NCBI GenBank assembly: GCA_029782365.1
Contig: JAKOUW010000168.1
Coordinates: 1 to 64,000 of the forward strand
DNA length: 64,000 nucleotides
Source of the DNA: Chloroflexota bacterium
Lineage (GTDB): Bacteria; Chloroflexota; Anaerolineae; Anaerolineales; UBA4823
Direction: 5' to 3'
The notes beneath the pieces were generated by a model, which ran no database searches, was not told the DNA's origin, and saw nothing but the letters and a program-made list of their open reading frames with translations. The position numbers and the translations under genes are program-made. Below, piece by piece: positions 1 to 8,067 of this stretch. Position 1 is the first letter of the stretch. Every line of letters starts with the position of its first letter.

Positions 1-64
1 TCGCTGCAAACAGGGTCAGGCCCAGGGCGATCGAACAAAGGAGCGATTTGTTTCCAAGTATCAT
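1..64 (-). CDS. 5' end of a probable secreted protein (runs off the window)
   Basis: Reading leftwards from an ATG at 62-64, the first 21 codons give a short polar start followed by a hydrophobic stretch (LLCSIALGLTLFAA), which looks like a signal peptide. The rest lies outside the window, so no function can be given. No convincing ribosome binding site precedes this ATG. A competing frame starts further upstream after GGAGG, but its product is not signal-like. The call rests on the hydrophobic stretch only. Confidence 0.3.
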   Translation of the reverse strand, partial: MILGNKSLLCSIALGLTLFAA

Positions 65-298
65 CCACAGTTACGAAAATCCACAAGCAAAAATCCGAAA
101 AATTGTTTATCATTGGGGTTGTCCTCCATCGCTTTTTGGTGGCTGCAACTCCCAAATATAGCGATAGGGGACTTTTTGTCAACTAGCATAAGACCCTAAT
201 CGTTAATAATTTGTCAAAAGAAACCCGTTTAGCAAAATTTAAGCTTTGGGATTTTTGGATAGCGCTTTCACTAAAAATTTTCTGACCTTTCCTTCCGG
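65..298. other. AT-rich intergenic stretch
   Basis: This gap is clearly richer in A and T than the genes on either side. It lies between the leftward partial gene and the end of the leftward element operon, so it probably holds the promoter of the partial gene. I see no open frame worth calling and no tRNA-like fold. Confidence 0.4.
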
Positions 299-409
299 CC
301 CCACCAGCGGCCTTGATATTCTGGCCCGGTGCTCGCTTATGTCAAGGGCAAACAAGCGCCCTTGACAACGCTGCGGCTCCGGGCCGGTTTTCTATTGCCG
401 CTGGTGGGG
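299..409. repeat. Three-level nested inverted repeat
   Basis: Three perfect inverted repeats sit inside one another around a shared centre. The outer pair is CCCCACCAGCGGC (299-311) with GCCGCTGGTGGGG (397-409). The middle pair is GGCCCGG (323-329) with CCGGGCC (379-385). The inner pair is TGTCAAGGGC (340-349) with GCCCTTGACA (358-367), around an 8-base loop. As single-stranded DNA or RNA this would fold into one long hairpin with internal loops. It lies just past the 3' end of the SNF2-like gene, at the edge of an element that has its own tyrosine recombinase. A terminator, a recombination site folded from single strands, or an origin/transfer site are all possible. Confidence 0.75.
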
Positions 410-427
410 TTTATAGGTGGGGGACGA

Positions 428-1960
428 CTACTCCTCCGGCTCCAGGCCATCCAGGATCTGGACGTAGTCGGTCAGCCGCAGGTTCAGCCGGGTCAGGGCA
501 TCCCAGTCCAGCACATCCCGCGCATACAGGTAGTGGATGGGTAGGGAGTGCGTCGCATCGGCCGGCAGCAGGTGATCCACGATCCCGTAGAGCTGGCGCG
601 GGGTGAGCAGCAGCTCGACCAGCACGATGGCGTCCACCTGGCCCAGGTCCCAGGCCAGCTCAACATCGTTAGCGACGATCAGCGCCGGCAGCCCGGTGGG
701 ACTGGCCAGGGCGGCGGCCAACAGCGCCCGCTGTTCCTCGCTGATCTTGCCGTAAACGGCCGGAATGTCGAGGGCGGTCGAGATTTCTTCGACCACATCG
801 TTGTGGTGGGCGAAGATCAACACCTTGCCCGGCCGGTCCTGCAGGAACTTGCGCAGCCAGGTGATGGCCTGGGTGACCTTTTGCAGGCCAAAGCGGCGCA
901 GGTCGCTGAAGACCGTCTCCTCATTGATACGGGCCGGGATCGGCCCCAGCTCGATGGGGTGGATGTGGTTCTGCGAGCGCAGACCCGGATCGGCGGCGCG
1001 ACGCACCAGGCAGGTCGAGCGCAACTGCTGGTACAGCATGGCCAGCTTGCGCTGGTGCTCAGCTGCGGAGCGCACCATTTCCCGGTTGAGCAAGGGGTCA
1101 GGGCCGGAGAGGTTGAGAAAGTCGGCCAGGCCGTGGAACTCACCAGCCTTGCCCAAAATCTCAAGCGGCTCCTTCAGGTCGCTGGGCGCCAGGTTGACCG
1201 GGAAATCGGTCACCAGGAAGCGATAGCGCACCTTGCGGGCCAGCGCGGCCACCACCTGGGTGCGGTTGGCCTCGGCATTCTTGACAAAGTGAGCGTGGTC
1301 AACGATCACGGAATGGTAGCGCGGGGCATCTGCCGGCAGACCGGCGCCCTGCTCCAGATCGTGATAGTCGAGCAGCCAGATGGACTGGGCCGGCGTGCCG
1401 GCATTCACCTCACACGCATCCAGAGCCTGGATGGTCTCAGGCAGGTAGGCCCGGATCTGGGCCAGCCAGTCCGCGCGCTCCTGCTCACGGCACACCAGCA
1501 CGCTGGGATAGCCCTGCACCTGGTGCACTGCTGCCAGCGCCTCGATCTGCCGGTCGCCGGCGTCCGGGTCGGCGATAAAGCAGCAGCGGGTATGCACGGC
1601 GTAGAGCACGGCCGCCTTCTGGTAGTCGGACAGGCTCTGGTTCAGCGGGCGGGCCAGCGAACCGGAATAAGCGTCGCACTCGCTCAGTTCCAGGCGCGAC
1701 CAGAAGTAGTGCTCGATAAGCCCTTGCGGATCGGCGAGCGACAGGCCCAGTTTGGGGTTAGGGTGGATGACCACGCCCTTGCGCCGGGCGAAGCCAATCA
1801 GTTGATCCACCAGGTGGATGGACACGGGCGAAGTGACATAGGCCCGGGCGTACCAGTCATAGCTGGCCAGGCCGAGTTGGCTCACTTCTTGGACAAGCTC
1901 TTTCGACTGGAAGCTCCAGTCAATTTCGCCAAAGTCATTGATAGAGGGGTAAGGTTTCAT
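428..1960 (-). CDS. SNF2/SMARCAL1-fold protein with all ATPase motifs altered
   Basis: 510 residues from the ATG at 1960, chosen because TAAGGAG lies 8 bases ahead; longer in-frame starts run through the preceding gene. The layout follows SMARCAL1-like SNF2 ATPases, but the catalytic motifs are changed. The Walker A region reads DPDAGDRQIEA (131-141) where the family has DEMGLGKTIQA, so the Lys and Thr are lost. Motif II reads VIVDHAHFVKN (218-228) instead of VIVDEAHxIKN. Motif III reads TDFP for TGTP. The second RecA lobe keeps the GKVLIFAHHNDVVEE signature but lacks the arginine-rich motif VI. The reading frame is intact and long, so this is a pseudoenzyme rather than a decayed gene. It probably binds DNA or a partner without hydrolysing ATP. 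It is the last gene of the primase operon. Confidence 0.75.
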   Translation of the reverse strand: MKPYPSINDFGEIDWSFQSKELVQEVSQLGLASYDWYARAYVTSPVSIHLVDQLIGFARRKGVVIHPNPKLGLSLADPQGLIEHYFWSRLELSECDAYSGSLARPLNQSLSDYQKAAVLYAVHTRCCFIADPDAGDRQIEALAAVHQVQGYPSVLVCREQERADWLAQIRAYLPETIQALDACEVNAGTPAQSIWLLDYHDLEQGAGLPADAPRYHSVIVDHAHFVKNAEANRTQVVAALARKVRYRFLVTDFPVNLAPSDLKEPLEILGKAGEFHGLADFLNLSGPDPLLNREMVRSAAEHQRKLAMLYQQLRSTCLVRRAADPGLRSQNHIHPIELGPIPARINEETVFSDLRRFGLQKVTQAITWLRKFLQDRPGKVLIFAHHNDVVEEISTALDIPAVYGKISEEQRALLAAALASPTGLPALIVANDVELAWDLGQVDAIVLVELLLTPRQLYGIVDHLLPADATHSLPIHYLYARDVLDWDALTRLNLRLTDYVQILDGLEPEE

Positions 1961-1970
1961 GAAAAGCTCC

Positions 1971-3227
1971 TTAGATTTGTGTTTTGATTTTTTCGGCTGA
2001 TGAACCCGGCAGCCGGAAACCGGTTTCAAACCTGGCCCAGGCGGCAAGCCTGCGCCAGCGTTCAATGGTTGGGTTGGTCGGGCAGGCCGATGCCTGCTCC
2101 AGCGCAGCTTCCAGGGCATCGGCCACGTGGCCGGCTGCCCAACTGCGCAAATTCCCGCCCATCTTCCAGAAATCAGTCAGGTCGTGGGCTAAAACTCCGT
2201 TTAATAGGGGCGGTGCAATCGCTTTCACCCGCCCAGCCCGGGCGTGCAAGTCAGCGATGTACTGCCGGCCTTTATCGCCGGCCGCATCCGCATCATGCAC
2301 CACCAGGACGGACTGGTAGCGGATCAGCACCGCCAGATCAAAAGCATCAAAGTGGGCTTGCGCCCCACCCAACGTACTGACGTCACACAAATCCTGACAA
2401 TACTGCCAGAGCAGCATGGCGTCCCATTCGCCCTCCGTTAGCAGCAGAACCGGCAGGCGGGCAAAGTGCTGCTGGCCAAACAGCACCGCCGTCCCGCCGC
2501 GCGGTCCGCTAAATTTGATTTCAGGTAAGCCGTCTTCTTTCCTCCATACGCCAATGAATTGACCCAGCGCCTGGCCTGGCAATGCCCGGCGCACTTTGAC
2601 ATACCAGGGCTGCGCTTCCCGGAAACCGGGAATCACGATACCCCTAGACAGCCAGATCTTCTTACCCTGCAAGCCCCAACGCTCCGGCGCATCGTACAGG
2701 TTGGCCGGGTTATAGCCCAGGCCAAACGCCTGCCAAGTTTCGGGCCACAGGCCGCGCTCCTGTTCGAGATACGCCCGCGCCCCGGCGCCAGCTTCGCCGG
2801 CCAGGTTGCCCTGGGCATAAGCAATAAACTGCTCGGCCCGAGTGCTCCAGGCGGCCCCCGGCTCAGCCGGTAAGGGCGCAGCCTGTACAGCCGGCTGAGG
2901 GGACTCAACCGCTCGATCTTGCCGGGGCTCATCCTTGATACCGGCCCGCTCGGCAAGCTCCGCCAAAGCCTGTTTGAAATCCAGCCCTTTCCAGGCCATA
3001 TAGAACGCCACCACATCACCGCCATTGGCATCCGATGGGCAGGCGGAATGGCACTTCCAGCGGCGTCCGTGATCGTAAATCGAGAACGCCAGGCTGCTGC
3101 GGTCGCCGGCATGGCTCGGCAGCGGGCAGCGACTGGAAAGGTGATGGGCATCTTTGAACTGCGCCCCAGCCTCTTCGGCCAAAGCTTGCAGCGATACCCG
3201 GCGAAGGATTTCTTCAAGATCGAACAT
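1971..3227 (-). CDS. DnaG-like primase with CHC2 zinc finger and TOPRIM domain
   Basis: 418 residues. The N-terminus has a zinc-binding CHC2-type finger (C34, H39, C59, C63, followed by GGDVVAF), with looser spacing than chromosomal DnaG. A TOPRIM domain follows, with TEGEWDAM (E265) and HDADAAGD (D312, D314), the residues that bind catalytic metal in primases. There is no DnaB-binding C-terminal helicase interaction domain of normal length, so this is a plasmid/phage-style primase that probably makes primers for the element's own replication. GAGGTG precedes the ATG. The stop codon overlaps the Shine-Dalgarno sequence of the next gene, so the two are likely translationally coupled. Confidence 0.85.
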   Translation of the reverse strand: MFDLEEILRRVSLQALAEEAGAQFKDAHHLSSRCPLPSHAGDRSSLAFSIYDHGRRWKCHSACPSDANGGDVVAFYMAWKGLDFKQALAELAERAGIKDEPRQDRAVESPQPAVQAAPLPAEPGAAWSTRAEQFIAYAQGNLAGEAGAGARAYLEQERGLWPETWQAFGLGYNPANLYDAPERWGLQGKKIWLSRGIVIPGFREAQPWYVKVRRALPGQALGQFIGVWRKEDGLPEIKFSGPRGGTAVLFGQQHFARLPVLLLTEGEWDAMLLWQYCQDLCDVSTLGGAQAHFDAFDLAVLIRYQSVLVVHDADAAGDKGRQYIADLHARAGRVKAIAPPLLNGVLAHDLTDFWKMGGNLRSWAAGHVADALEAALEQASACPTNPTIERWRRLAAWARFETGFRLPGSSAEKIKTQI

Positions 3228-3241
3228 TACACCTCAGCCAA

Positions 3242-3375
3242 CACTTTGAAGACTCTGAAGACTCCACGCATTTAAGATACTCTCCCCCTGGAAAGGCTCC
3301 AGAGTGTTGAAGTCTGCAAAGTGTTCAGAGTCTCCAAAGTGTTCAAAGAGTTCGGAGTCTTCAAAGTCTTAGTCA
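3242..3375. repeat. Iteron-like repeats between RepA-like and primase genes
   Basis: Copies of CARAGTGTTSA followed by AGTCT start at 3300, 3317 and 3335 (17-18 bp apart). A shorter copy CAAAGTCTTAGTC starts at 3362, and an inverted CACTTTG lies at 3242-3248. A period close to two helical turns, and the position between a RepA-type ATPase and a primase, suit a replication-origin iteron set or an operator. The leucine- and threonine-rich frame that can be read through the repeats is a by-product of the repetition. Confidence 0.6.
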
Positions 3376-3377
3376 TC

Positions 3378-4628
3378 TTAGTCCACACCGTTCTGGTCTT
3401 CCGACCATTTCCAGCCGTTCGAAGGCGATTTGTGCCCTTCGGTATTGATAATCCGGTCACCCAGTTCCTTGCGCACCTGATAAATCATGGAAGGTTTCAG
3501 CCCTTCTTCTTTGGCTGCATCAAGGATTTCTTTGACCTTGACCCCATCCGGATGCGATTTCAGGAAATCTTCCAGCCATTCAGCGCACTCATCGCGCTGG
3601 GTCGGTTCCCGATAACTTTGCGGCGCTTTGGTATCCCATTTGAGCCTGACGCCGGCGGGGTGCAATGGTTCAAACTGGAAGCCCAGCGCATCGGGATAGG
3701 CCGAGAGATTGGACTTGAGCACTTTCAGTTCACGCGGGCCGTTCGGATCAAACTTGGGTCCGGTCTGCACCACCCGCAGCCCCAGCACCACACGCGCCTG
3801 TTGGGTGATGTAGCCGCTGCCGGAAAGGTCTTCCATGCCCAGGTCAAAGTTCATCATGTGTTGGCCGCCGCTGTTGGGCTTACGGATATGGTGCACCAGC
3901 AGCATGCCGCAGCGCGCCCAGCTCACCAGGCCGGTCAGGAAACCGATCAGCGAACGCACGTCTTCAACGTTATTTTGCCCGCTGGTATGGATGGCAGACA
4001 GCGAATCAATGATGATCAATTCCGGTTCCAGCACCGCCGCCATCTCGGCCAGGCGATCCTGGTGGCGCGGCTTGCCCAGATCAATCATTTCACCCGCTTC
4101 CGCCAGCATCAGGAACAGCTTGCTGCGATCCAGGTTGTAATTCTCGGCGCGTTCGTTCAGAATTTGCGGCACCATCTCGGCATCCACGTAAATCACATTG
4201 GCGCCAGGTCGAGCAATCGGCGCGCCGTTGGGAAAGTTGATATTGTGGATAATGCGCCAGGATAAATCCAGGCTGACAAACGACTTACCGCTGCCCTGCG
4301 ATGCGCCCAGCACGGTCAACATGCTGCGGGGGATCCAGTTGGGCCAGACCCAGGAGATGGGCTTGAGTTCTCGGGCCAGGTCGGCCAGGGACTGCATCTG
4401 TGGGCGGTAACCGGGGCGCGCCGAAAGAATCTGGCGCAGGAGATCATCCCGATCCGGCTGGGCAAAGATCGCCTTTTCGATGGCGGCCTGCTCTTCACCT
4501 GCGGGCGCAGCTTCCAGGGCCTGCCAGCACAACAGCCAGGGCGGCTGAAAGTCCCTGCTTTCCGCTTTGATGGGCAGCCCGGCCAGGCGATCGGCGATGG
4601 CTTGAACTTGCATGCGGCGGGTCAGCAT
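3378..4628 (-). CDS. RepA-type RecA-fold ATPase (AAA_25/KaiC-like helicase)
   Basis: 416 residues from the ATG at 4628, selected because GGAGGG sits 6 bases upstream. A RecA-fold NTPase core has Walker A GASQGSGKS, Walker B ELIIIDSLSAIH, and a sensor stretch ending in LLVHHIRKP. This is the arrangement of RSF1010 RepA-like hexameric replicative helicases and AAA_25 proteins of plasmids and prophages. The C-terminal region (ECAEWLEDFLKSHPDGV onward) resembles the winged-helix tail found in primase-helicase proteins of mobile elements. With the downstream primase it probably forms the replication module of the element. Confidence 0.8.
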   Translation of the reverse strand: MLTRRMQVQAIADRLAGLPIKAESRDFQPPWLLCWQALEAAPAGEEQAAIEKAIFAQPDRDDLLRQILSARPGYRPQMQSLADLARELKPISWVWPNWIPRSMLTVLGASQGSGKSFVSLDLSWRIIHNINFPNGAPIARPGANVIYVDAEMVPQILNERAENYNLDRSKLFLMLAEAGEMIDLGKPRHQDRLAEMAAVLEPELIIIDSLSAIHTSGQNNVEDVRSLIGFLTGLVSWARCGMLLVHHIRKPNSGGQHMMNFDLGMEDLSGSGYITQQARVVLGLRVVQTGPKFDPNGPRELKVLKSNLSAYPDALGFQFEPLHPAGVRLKWDTKAPQSYREPTQRDECAEWLEDFLKSHPDGVKVKEILDAAKEEGLKPSMIYQVRKELGDRIINTEGHKSPSNGWKWSEDQNGVD

Positions 4629-4730
4629 AAGGCCCTCCAGAAGGGTAATCCGTCGTATAAAAAACTGCCCCTGGCGAGCGTGATATAATACGCGGCAGAA
4701 GACCTCGCTCGTCCAGCGTCCGTTTTCCGA

Positions 4731-4753
4731 GCCGCCGGCTGCCATCCGGCGGC
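4731..4753. repeat. GC-rich hairpin between recombinase and RepA-like genes
   Basis: GCCGCCGG (4731-4738) and CCGGCGGC (4746-4753) form a perfect 8-bp stem with a 7-base loop, about 25 bases past the stop of the recombinase gene. No T-run follows in the direction of transcription, so it may be an attenuator, an mRNA 3'-end stabiliser, or a recombinase-associated site rather than a classical terminator. Confidence 0.45.
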
Positions 4754-4777
4754 GACTGTTTTGTAAGGCATAATCGT

Positions 4778-5701
4778 TCACTTCCTTCCGGCTAATCCTT
4801 CCACGGCCTGTTCCAGATCGTTCTGGTTGGGAGTCACGTAAATGCGGGTGGTGTTCAGGCTGCTGTGCCCGAGCAGGGCCGCCACCTTCTCCAACCCCAC
4901 ACCGCTGTCAATTAAATTCTTGCCAAACGTATGCCTGAGCATATGCGGAGTCAGGGTGTCCAGCCCGGCCTCCTGGCCGATGCGCTCGAGCACCCGTTGC
5001 ACCGAACGGCCGGAGAGCGCACCGTCGCCTTCGTTTTCCACCGCCACCCAGATGTACTGGTTATCCGCCGGCGGACGGACACTCAGCCAGTCCTGCAGCG
5101 CCTTGCGGGCTTCGCTGTTCAGCGGCACACTGCGTTGCTTGCTGCCCTTACCCTGGCGCACCAGCACCGAACCCTTGCGGTCGGTCATCTGCACGTCGCT
5201 CAGTTGCAAATCCATCGCTTCCTGTAAGCGCAGCCCGGTGTGCAGCAGGAACAGCACCAGCGAACCGTCCCGCTGCCGGCCACGCCAGCGCTTTGGATAG
5301 CGCAGTTTGGAAAGCTGCAAATCCTTCTCAATCGCCCGCTGTAGGGCATACTGCTGTTTCTTATCCAGGTATTTTGGCCCGGCGCTGACTTGCGGTACGC
5401 TGCGCACATCCTGGGTGGGATCGCCATCTACCAGCTTGTGCTGCACCGCCCAGGCCATCAGGGTCGAGAGCGCCGCCAGGCGACGGTTGACTGTGCTTGC
5501 CATGCGCCGCTCGACGGTCAGCATGAACTGGCGGTAAGAACGGATATCGGTCGGGGTGATCGCCGCCAGGGTGCAGGTTTCGCCGTTGTTTTGCTCGAAC
5601 CAGCGCGTGAAATGCGCCAGGTCATGCTCGTAGCCCTTGATCGTCAAGGGTGAGCGATCTTGTGCATCCAGGTAATGTAGAAAATTTTGGATCTCCATCA
5701 T
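4778..5701 (-). CDS. XerC/XerD-type tyrosine recombinase
   Basis: 307 residues, the usual Xer length. An N-terminal SAM-like core-binding domain (about 1-95) is followed by the catalytic domain, which has the full set of active residues: R158 (HTGLRLQEA), K185 (QGKGSKQR), H253 and R256 (HMLRHTFGKNL), H279 (LLGHSS) and Y288 (TRIYV). It should cut and rejoin DNA at a site-specific core, either to resolve replicon dimers or to integrate and excise the element. The gene starts with two tandem ATGs after AGAGGAA. Its place inside a replication and partition gene set favours a replicon-borne enzyme over the chromosomal XerC/D pair. Confidence 0.9.
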   Translation of the reverse strand: MMEIQNFLHYLDAQDRSPLTIKGYEHDLAHFTRWFEQNNGETCTLAAITPTDIRSYRQFMLTVERRMASTVNRRLAALSTLMAWAVQHKLVDGDPTQDVRSVPQVSAGPKYLDKKQQYALQRAIEKDLQLSKLRYPKRWRGRQRDGSLVLFLLHTGLRLQEAMDLQLSDVQMTDRKGSVLVRQGKGSKQRSVPLNSEARKALQDWLSVRPPADNQYIWVAVENEGDGALSGRSVQRVLERIGQEAGLDTLTPHMLRHTFGKNLIDSGVGLEKVAALLGHSSLNTTRIYVTPNQNDLEQAVEGLAGRK

Positions 5702-5731
5702 CTTGTCATTCCTCTATGGTTGGCGAGCTGG

Positions 5732-7195
5732 TTATTCCAGCCCTAACTCTGTTGGGTAATTGACCATGGCTTCCAACACCCAGGCCAGCGCCTTCTCTTC
5801 GTCACACATGTCATAAAAGCTGCGGTAATAAGGCGGGTTGTTGAGCATGTCGCGATTGTTGACGCTGACCTCAACGTAAAACTCTGAGCGCCCGGTTTCG
5901 AAGCCCGGTGGTTCAACTTTGATGCGCAACGGGCCGCCGCGGGCAAAGCCATGCCAGCGCAGGAAAACATTCCAGATGAACTGGGTCATGGCGTTGCGAT
6001 AGCGGGTCACGCCATCGGCGTTCTTGGCGGCCGTGGCCAAGCCCTGTTTGATCTGGGTGAATAGTTTGGCATTCTGGTGGGCGTGCAGGTAGCGGCGCAG
6101 CAGGTAGAGCGACTCGACCGGCAGGGTGGCGTATTCCAACGTCGGGCTGTGGCGATAGTGGCTGGCTTCGTAGATAAACAGCATCAGGGCGAAGAAAGCC
6201 CGGGAACGTTGGCGTGGGTTCTGGGAAGCCTGGTATTGGCGAAAGGCTTCCTGCTGATCCTCGTACATCAGGCCCAGCAGTAGATCGAGCTCTTTCAAGC
6301 TGCTGACCGAAGCCTGGACCACCTCTGGCAGGGCGCTGAGTACATCGGCGGCCTTTGCGGCCGCAGGTGACTTATCAGTCGCATCAGAAAAAGAGGCAGG
6401 CGAAATTGGCTGGAAACCGTCCACGGATGACCACTCCGGCTGCTTGAGGAAATCGGCCAGGCGCTGCCAGTACAGCGAGAACGGCAGCGGCTTGCCATAT
6501 TCTTTGGCCACCAACGCCAACTGCTCTTGCCAGGTCTGTAAAGTCTGGACATCATCCGAGCGGATGTTGAACAACACTCGAATGTTGTTCTCAACCTGTT
6601 CACCGGCATCTGAGTCAAAGAAACGTGCCAGACGACGCAGCTTATCCAGCAGGCGGGCCTTGCTCCAGGCAGCGGCGTTCTGTTCGCACTCAAAGATCGC
6701 AGCCTTGCCGCTTGCCAGTGTGACCAACACATCCGCCCGGATTGAACTGCCGTCATCTCCAAAAGGCAAGACTTCTTCCACTTGCGCTTTCAGGCCAGCC
6801 TGGCGGGCGGCTACGAAAATGTCCATCTCCATCACCGCCGCAGCAATTTCGCTGTGCTCTTCCAGTTTGGGCGCCCGCAAATCGCCAATATCGTCCAGCA
6901 TGCGCAGCGCCGCTGCGCCGGTATCGGTCAGGATATGGACCCGACGCGGCTTGCCCTTCTCACCTTCCAGCCCCACATGGGCAAGCCGCAGGTTCGGTGT
7001 GACGCCGGCCTGGGTAGCACACAGCTTGGTCAAAGCCTTATAGGCAGCGTCATAGCTCAAGCCGCTCAAAGCGACCACCTGGTCGGTGGAAGCGACACCC
7101 CGCTCAACGAAGCAGCGCAATGCTTTCAGCAGGTTCGAAGGTTCGCCTTCAGTCGGTTGTAATAAGGCAAGCAGGCCTCTCAAATCGTTTGTCAT
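5732..7195 (-). CDS. Replication-relaxation family-like protein
   Basis: 487 residues. The N-terminus (about 20-110) has helix-turn-helix character: LKALRCFVERGVASTDQ, then VALSGLSYDAAYKALTKL. A nuclease-like alpha/beta segment follows (SIRADVLVTLASGKAAIFECEQ, then KLRRLARFF), matching the layout of replication-relaxation (Replic_Relax) proteins of plasmids and integrative elements. The C-terminal 200 residues are helical and not recognised. AAGGAG precedes the start. It opens the replication/recombination gene run, directly after the TTATTTTG repeat region, which could be its operator or binding site. Confidence 0.6.
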   Translation of the reverse strand: MTNDLRGLLALLQPTEGEPSNLLKALRCFVERGVASTDQVVALSGLSYDAAYKALTKLCATQAGVTPNLRLAHVGLEGEKGKPRRVHILTDTGAAALRMLDDIGDLRAPKLEEHSEIAAAVMEMDIFVAARQAGLKAQVEEVLPFGDDGSSIRADVLVTLASGKAAIFECEQNAAAWSKARLLDKLRRLARFFDSDAGEQVENNIRVLFNIRSDDVQTLQTWQEQLALVAKEYGKPLPFSLYWQRLADFLKQPEWSSVDGFQPISPASFSDATDKSPAAAKAADVLSALPEVVQASVSSLKELDLLLGLMYEDQQEAFRQYQASQNPRQRSRAFFALMLFIYEASHYRHSPTLEYATLPVESLYLLRRYLHAHQNAKLFTQIKQGLATAAKNADGVTRYRNAMTQFIWNVFLRWHGFARGGPLRIKVEPPGFETGRSEFYVEVSVNNRDMLNNPPYYRSFYDMCDEEKALAWVLEAMVNYPTELGLE

Positions 7196-7219
7196 AAAAT
7201 CTCCTTGTACTTACTCCTG

Positions 7220-7295
7220 CAAAATAATGGCAACAAAATAACTACGTTATTTTGTTGTTAACGCCCGGCGGGATTATTTTGCGGGGGTTATTTTG
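7220..7295. repeat. Five TTATTTTG boxes with a 27-bp palindrome
   Basis: TTATTTTG occurs at 7220-7227 and 7234-7241 (inverted) and at 7247-7254, 7274-7281 and 7288-7295 (direct). The central two boxes form the perfect palindrome CAACAAAATAAC (7231-7242), TAC, GTTATTTTGTTG (7246-7257). The array lies in the gap between a small coiled-coil gene and the replication-relaxation-like gene, and its last box overlaps the stop of the small gene. Candidate roles are a repressor operator, an iteron set, or the centromere site for the ParM/ParR-like pair encoded just upstream in the same operon. Confidence 0.75.
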
Positions 7296-7524
7296 CGCCA
7301 TCCAGCCGGTTTTGCAGCGTCAACGCCAGTTGGCGGTAGGTTTGCAGCTCAGCTTCCAGGGCTTCCCGCTCTCGTTCACGCCGGTACAGATGTGCCAGGG
7401 TTTGCCGCAGCCCGCCTACCACCGTGCCTGCCTGAAACTGCGGCAGGCAGTATTCGTCAAAAAGTTCGTAAAGTGCATCCCACAATTGGCTGTCTGTGGT
7501 TGGATCTTGTGCTGCATCACTCAT
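7288..7524 (-). CDS. Small coiled-coil protein of unknown function
   Basis: 78 residues from the ATG at 7524, which has AGGAG at good spacing; a longer in-frame start lacks one. The C-terminal half is a charged helix (HLYRREREREALEAELQTYRQLAL with heptad leucines), so an oligomerising or DNA-associated accessory protein is likely. The N-terminal part is acidic and contains a short predicted helix. I do not recognise a family. It is read together with the partition genes. Confidence 0.55.
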   Translation of the reverse strand: MSDAAQDPTTDSQLWDALYELFDEYCLPQFQAGTVVGGLRQTLAHLYRREREREALEAELQTYRQLALTLQNRLDGAK

Positions 7525-7598
7525 GGGTAGCTCCTGGCCTGGCAGCCTTCTGGGTGAAGGAAGAGCCATCACCCAGAAGGCTGTTTTGGGCCTGGGCT

Positions 7599-8024
7599 TT
7601 AGGCCTGCGCCTCAGCCGGGAAAGCCTTGATCATGCCGAGCACTTTCTTTTTGGGGTTGCCCAGATTGAAAGCCATGAAGACATGGTCAGGTGTGTCGGC
7701 CTGCAGGTAGTGCCCGGACACCTTGGGGGCAAGGTCATGGGGTTCGGTCTCCCCATCCACTAACAGGATCAGGCAGCAAGAACTGCCCTTGCGGATGCGG
7801 CAGAACGGCAGCGGGATGCTGGGGTCAGGGTACGGCGTAACCGCCGGGTTCAGTTCGACCTCATAGCCCTTGCGCTTGAGGTAGGACACGAGTTTCTTGC
7901 TCGTGTTGATCGCCTTCCGGGGGTTGGGGTACGTGATGTTCACGGTGATCACGTGCATGGCGATCTCCAGGCCTTGTTGGGCGCTGGTCTTGTCGTAGAT
8001 GATGGTTGAGGGGGTAGTACTCAT
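7599..8024 (-). CDS. Element-encoded unknown protein, paralogue of the 9511-10032 product
   Basis: 141 residues from the ATG at 8024, with TAAGGAG 9-10 bases upstream. It has alternating strands and helices with a hydrophobic strand CCLILLVDGETE and a C-terminal motif DHVFMAFNLGNPKKK. The product at 9511-10032 has the matching pair QILVDIRD and DQIYLAFNLACSPLK, so the two genes look like diverged copies placed on either side of the ParM/ParR-like genes. The fold could be a small nuclease- or restriction-like alpha/beta domain, but no catalytic motif is clear enough to name one. Confidence 0.55.
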   Translation of the reverse strand: MSTTPSTIIYDKTSAQQGLEIAMHVITVNITYPNPRKAINTSKKLVSYLKRKGYEVELNPAVTPYPDPSIPLPFCRIRKGSSCCLILLVDGETEPHDLAPKVSGHYLQADTPDHVFMAFNLGNPKKKVLGMIKAFPAEAQA

Positions 8025-8067
8025 AAAAGGAAGCTCCTTAGAAATTTTGAATTGGGTTGGTGGTTGG

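Noticed and set aside
548..1987. A 479-codon open frame on the plus strand opposite the SNF2-like gene
   Set aside because: It is the antisense image of the gene on the other strand. Its product has no domain pattern, is rich in Gln, His and Gly, and has no ribosome site, while the minus-strand product follows SNF2 motifs throughout.
3272..3460. A Leu/Thr-rich 62-codon frame over the iteron-like repeats
   Set aside because: The product is a reflection of the DNA repeats (NTLETLNTLQT) and overlaps the end of the RepA-like gene in another frame.
7220..7295. CRISPR-like reading of the TTATTTTG array
   Set aside because: Repeat units are only 8 bp, occur in both orientations, and spacing is irregular; no cas gene is present.
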